This document shows, in pieces, positions 63,819-64,000 of a DNA stretch of 64,000 nt. Numbering within the stretch: position 1 is the stretch's first letter; each line of letters starts with the position of its first letter. Source of the DNA: Lentisphaerota bacterium (GTDB lineage: Bacteria > Verrucomicrobiota > Lentisphaeria > Victivallales > Victivallaceae). The stretch spans positions 868,001-932,000 of the forward strand of contig CP071032.1 in assembly GCA_017134815.1 (NCBI GenBank), in the 5' to 3' direction. Made by a program: the position numbers and the translations under genes. The notes below the pieces were generated by a model that saw only the letters and a list, made by a program, of their open reading frames with translations, was not told where the DNA came from and ran no database searches.

Positions 63819-64000
63819 ATGGCAATAGTAAATTATATTTTTGATCTGGACGGCACGCTGGCAAACACTCTGCCGGTATGTGTCAAGGCCTTTCGAAAAG
63901 CACTGGAACCCATACTGAATCAAACGATTTCAGACAATGATATCCTGGCTACTTTCGGGCCTTCCGAAGAAGGCACTATAAATACTTTCGCACCACACTG
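63819..64000 (+). CDS. HAD-family phosphatase (phosphoglycolate phosphatase-like), cut by window edge
   Basis: Sixty codons are visible before the window ends. The start reads MAIVNYIFDLDGTLANTLP, with the HAD nucleophile motif DLDGT, followed by VCVKAFRKALEPI, which is like the cap start of Gph/PGP-type hydrolases. A Gly-rich AGG before the ATG could serve as the Shine-Dalgarno. The remainder of the protein lies outside the window, so substrate and completeness cannot be judged. Confidence 0.8.
   Translation, partial: MAIVNYIFDLDGTLANTLPVCVKAFRKALEPILNQTISDNDILATFGPSEEGTINTFAPH

Noticed and set aside
1..64000. tRNA, rRNA or riboswitch genes
   Set aside because: Intergenic regions were scanned by eye for cloverleaf and GTTCRANNC-type T-loops and for familiar riboswitch cores; none was convincing. 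A tRNAscan-SE or Infernal run would be decisive.

Overview
The window reads as chromosomal DNA of an anaerobic bacterium, most likely from the PVC superphylum and plausibly Lentisphaerota. That is an inference from gene content, not from a marker gene. Supporting signs are an electron-bifurcating [FeFe]-hydrogenase operon, a eukaryote-like bifunctional glycogen debranching enzyme, a large LamG-GH9 cellulase, GPP34 and LRAT-domain proteins, and mostly Sec-type export signals. No rRNA, tRNA, CRISPR array, insertion sequence or phage gene was seen.

Layout. 1-3.8 kb is visibly AT-rich and carries two unusual genes: a pentein-fold (guanidino-modifying) enzyme with an IQ-like motif, and a toxin-type sugar-transferase fold that has lost its DXD. 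3.8-13.3 kb is mixed housekeeping: RecQ, a periplasmic TPR protein, UPF0178, GalU, a glucuronokinase-like GHMP kinase, a secreted thermolysin-family protease and the CmoA/CmoB tRNA wobble-uridine pair. 13.4-24.4 kb is a minus-strand glycogen cluster: a GH13+GH133 debrancher, a single-domain CBM48 protein, phosphorylase, synthase and branching enzyme. 24.9-28.8 kb encodes a Spy-like lipoprotein and the GH9 enzyme.

29.0-39.3 kb holds an adenylation-carrier protein (NRPS-like) and, on the opposite strand, a polysaccharide locus. That locus has three GT4 enzymes, one GT2, a WecG/TagA enzyme fused to a degenerate sugar-phosphate transferase, and the truncated 5' end of a second sugar-phosphate transferase. 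It is led by an HsbR/HsbA-like partner-switching pair (STAS protein plus REC-PP2C-HATPase protein). 39.5-47.7 kb has ClpS/ClpA, a GPP34 protein upstream of a putative exported Ni-superoxide dismutase, a kinase fused to half of a DapA-like barrel, an LRAT membrane protein and a DEAD-box helicase.

47.9-55.5 kb is a tightly overlapping six-gene plus-strand operon that I read as glucosylglycerate metabolism. Glucosyl-3-phosphoglycerate synthase, a HAD hydrolase, two GT4-like transferases and a GH13_18 phosphorylase would make, extend and recycle the compound; GalU at 7.6 kb could supply UDP-glucose. An M20-like protein with an eroded metal site leads the operon. 55.5-58.7 kb has a Fur-like regulator without recognisable metal ligands, a DUF3793 protein and a DUF2157/GDYXXLXY membrane pair. 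59.0-63.3 kb is hydC-hydB-hydA with a strong terminator, followed by a 102-bp repeat present twice and the start of a HAD phosphatase cut by the window edge.

The most original material is the glucosylglycerate operon, the exported Ni-SOD, the kinase-DapA fusion next to the LRAT protein, the IQ-motif pentein with its neighbour, and the rearrangement junction at about 31.33 kb. Several starts were moved downstream of the longest open frame where a Shine-Dalgarno sequence decides it.
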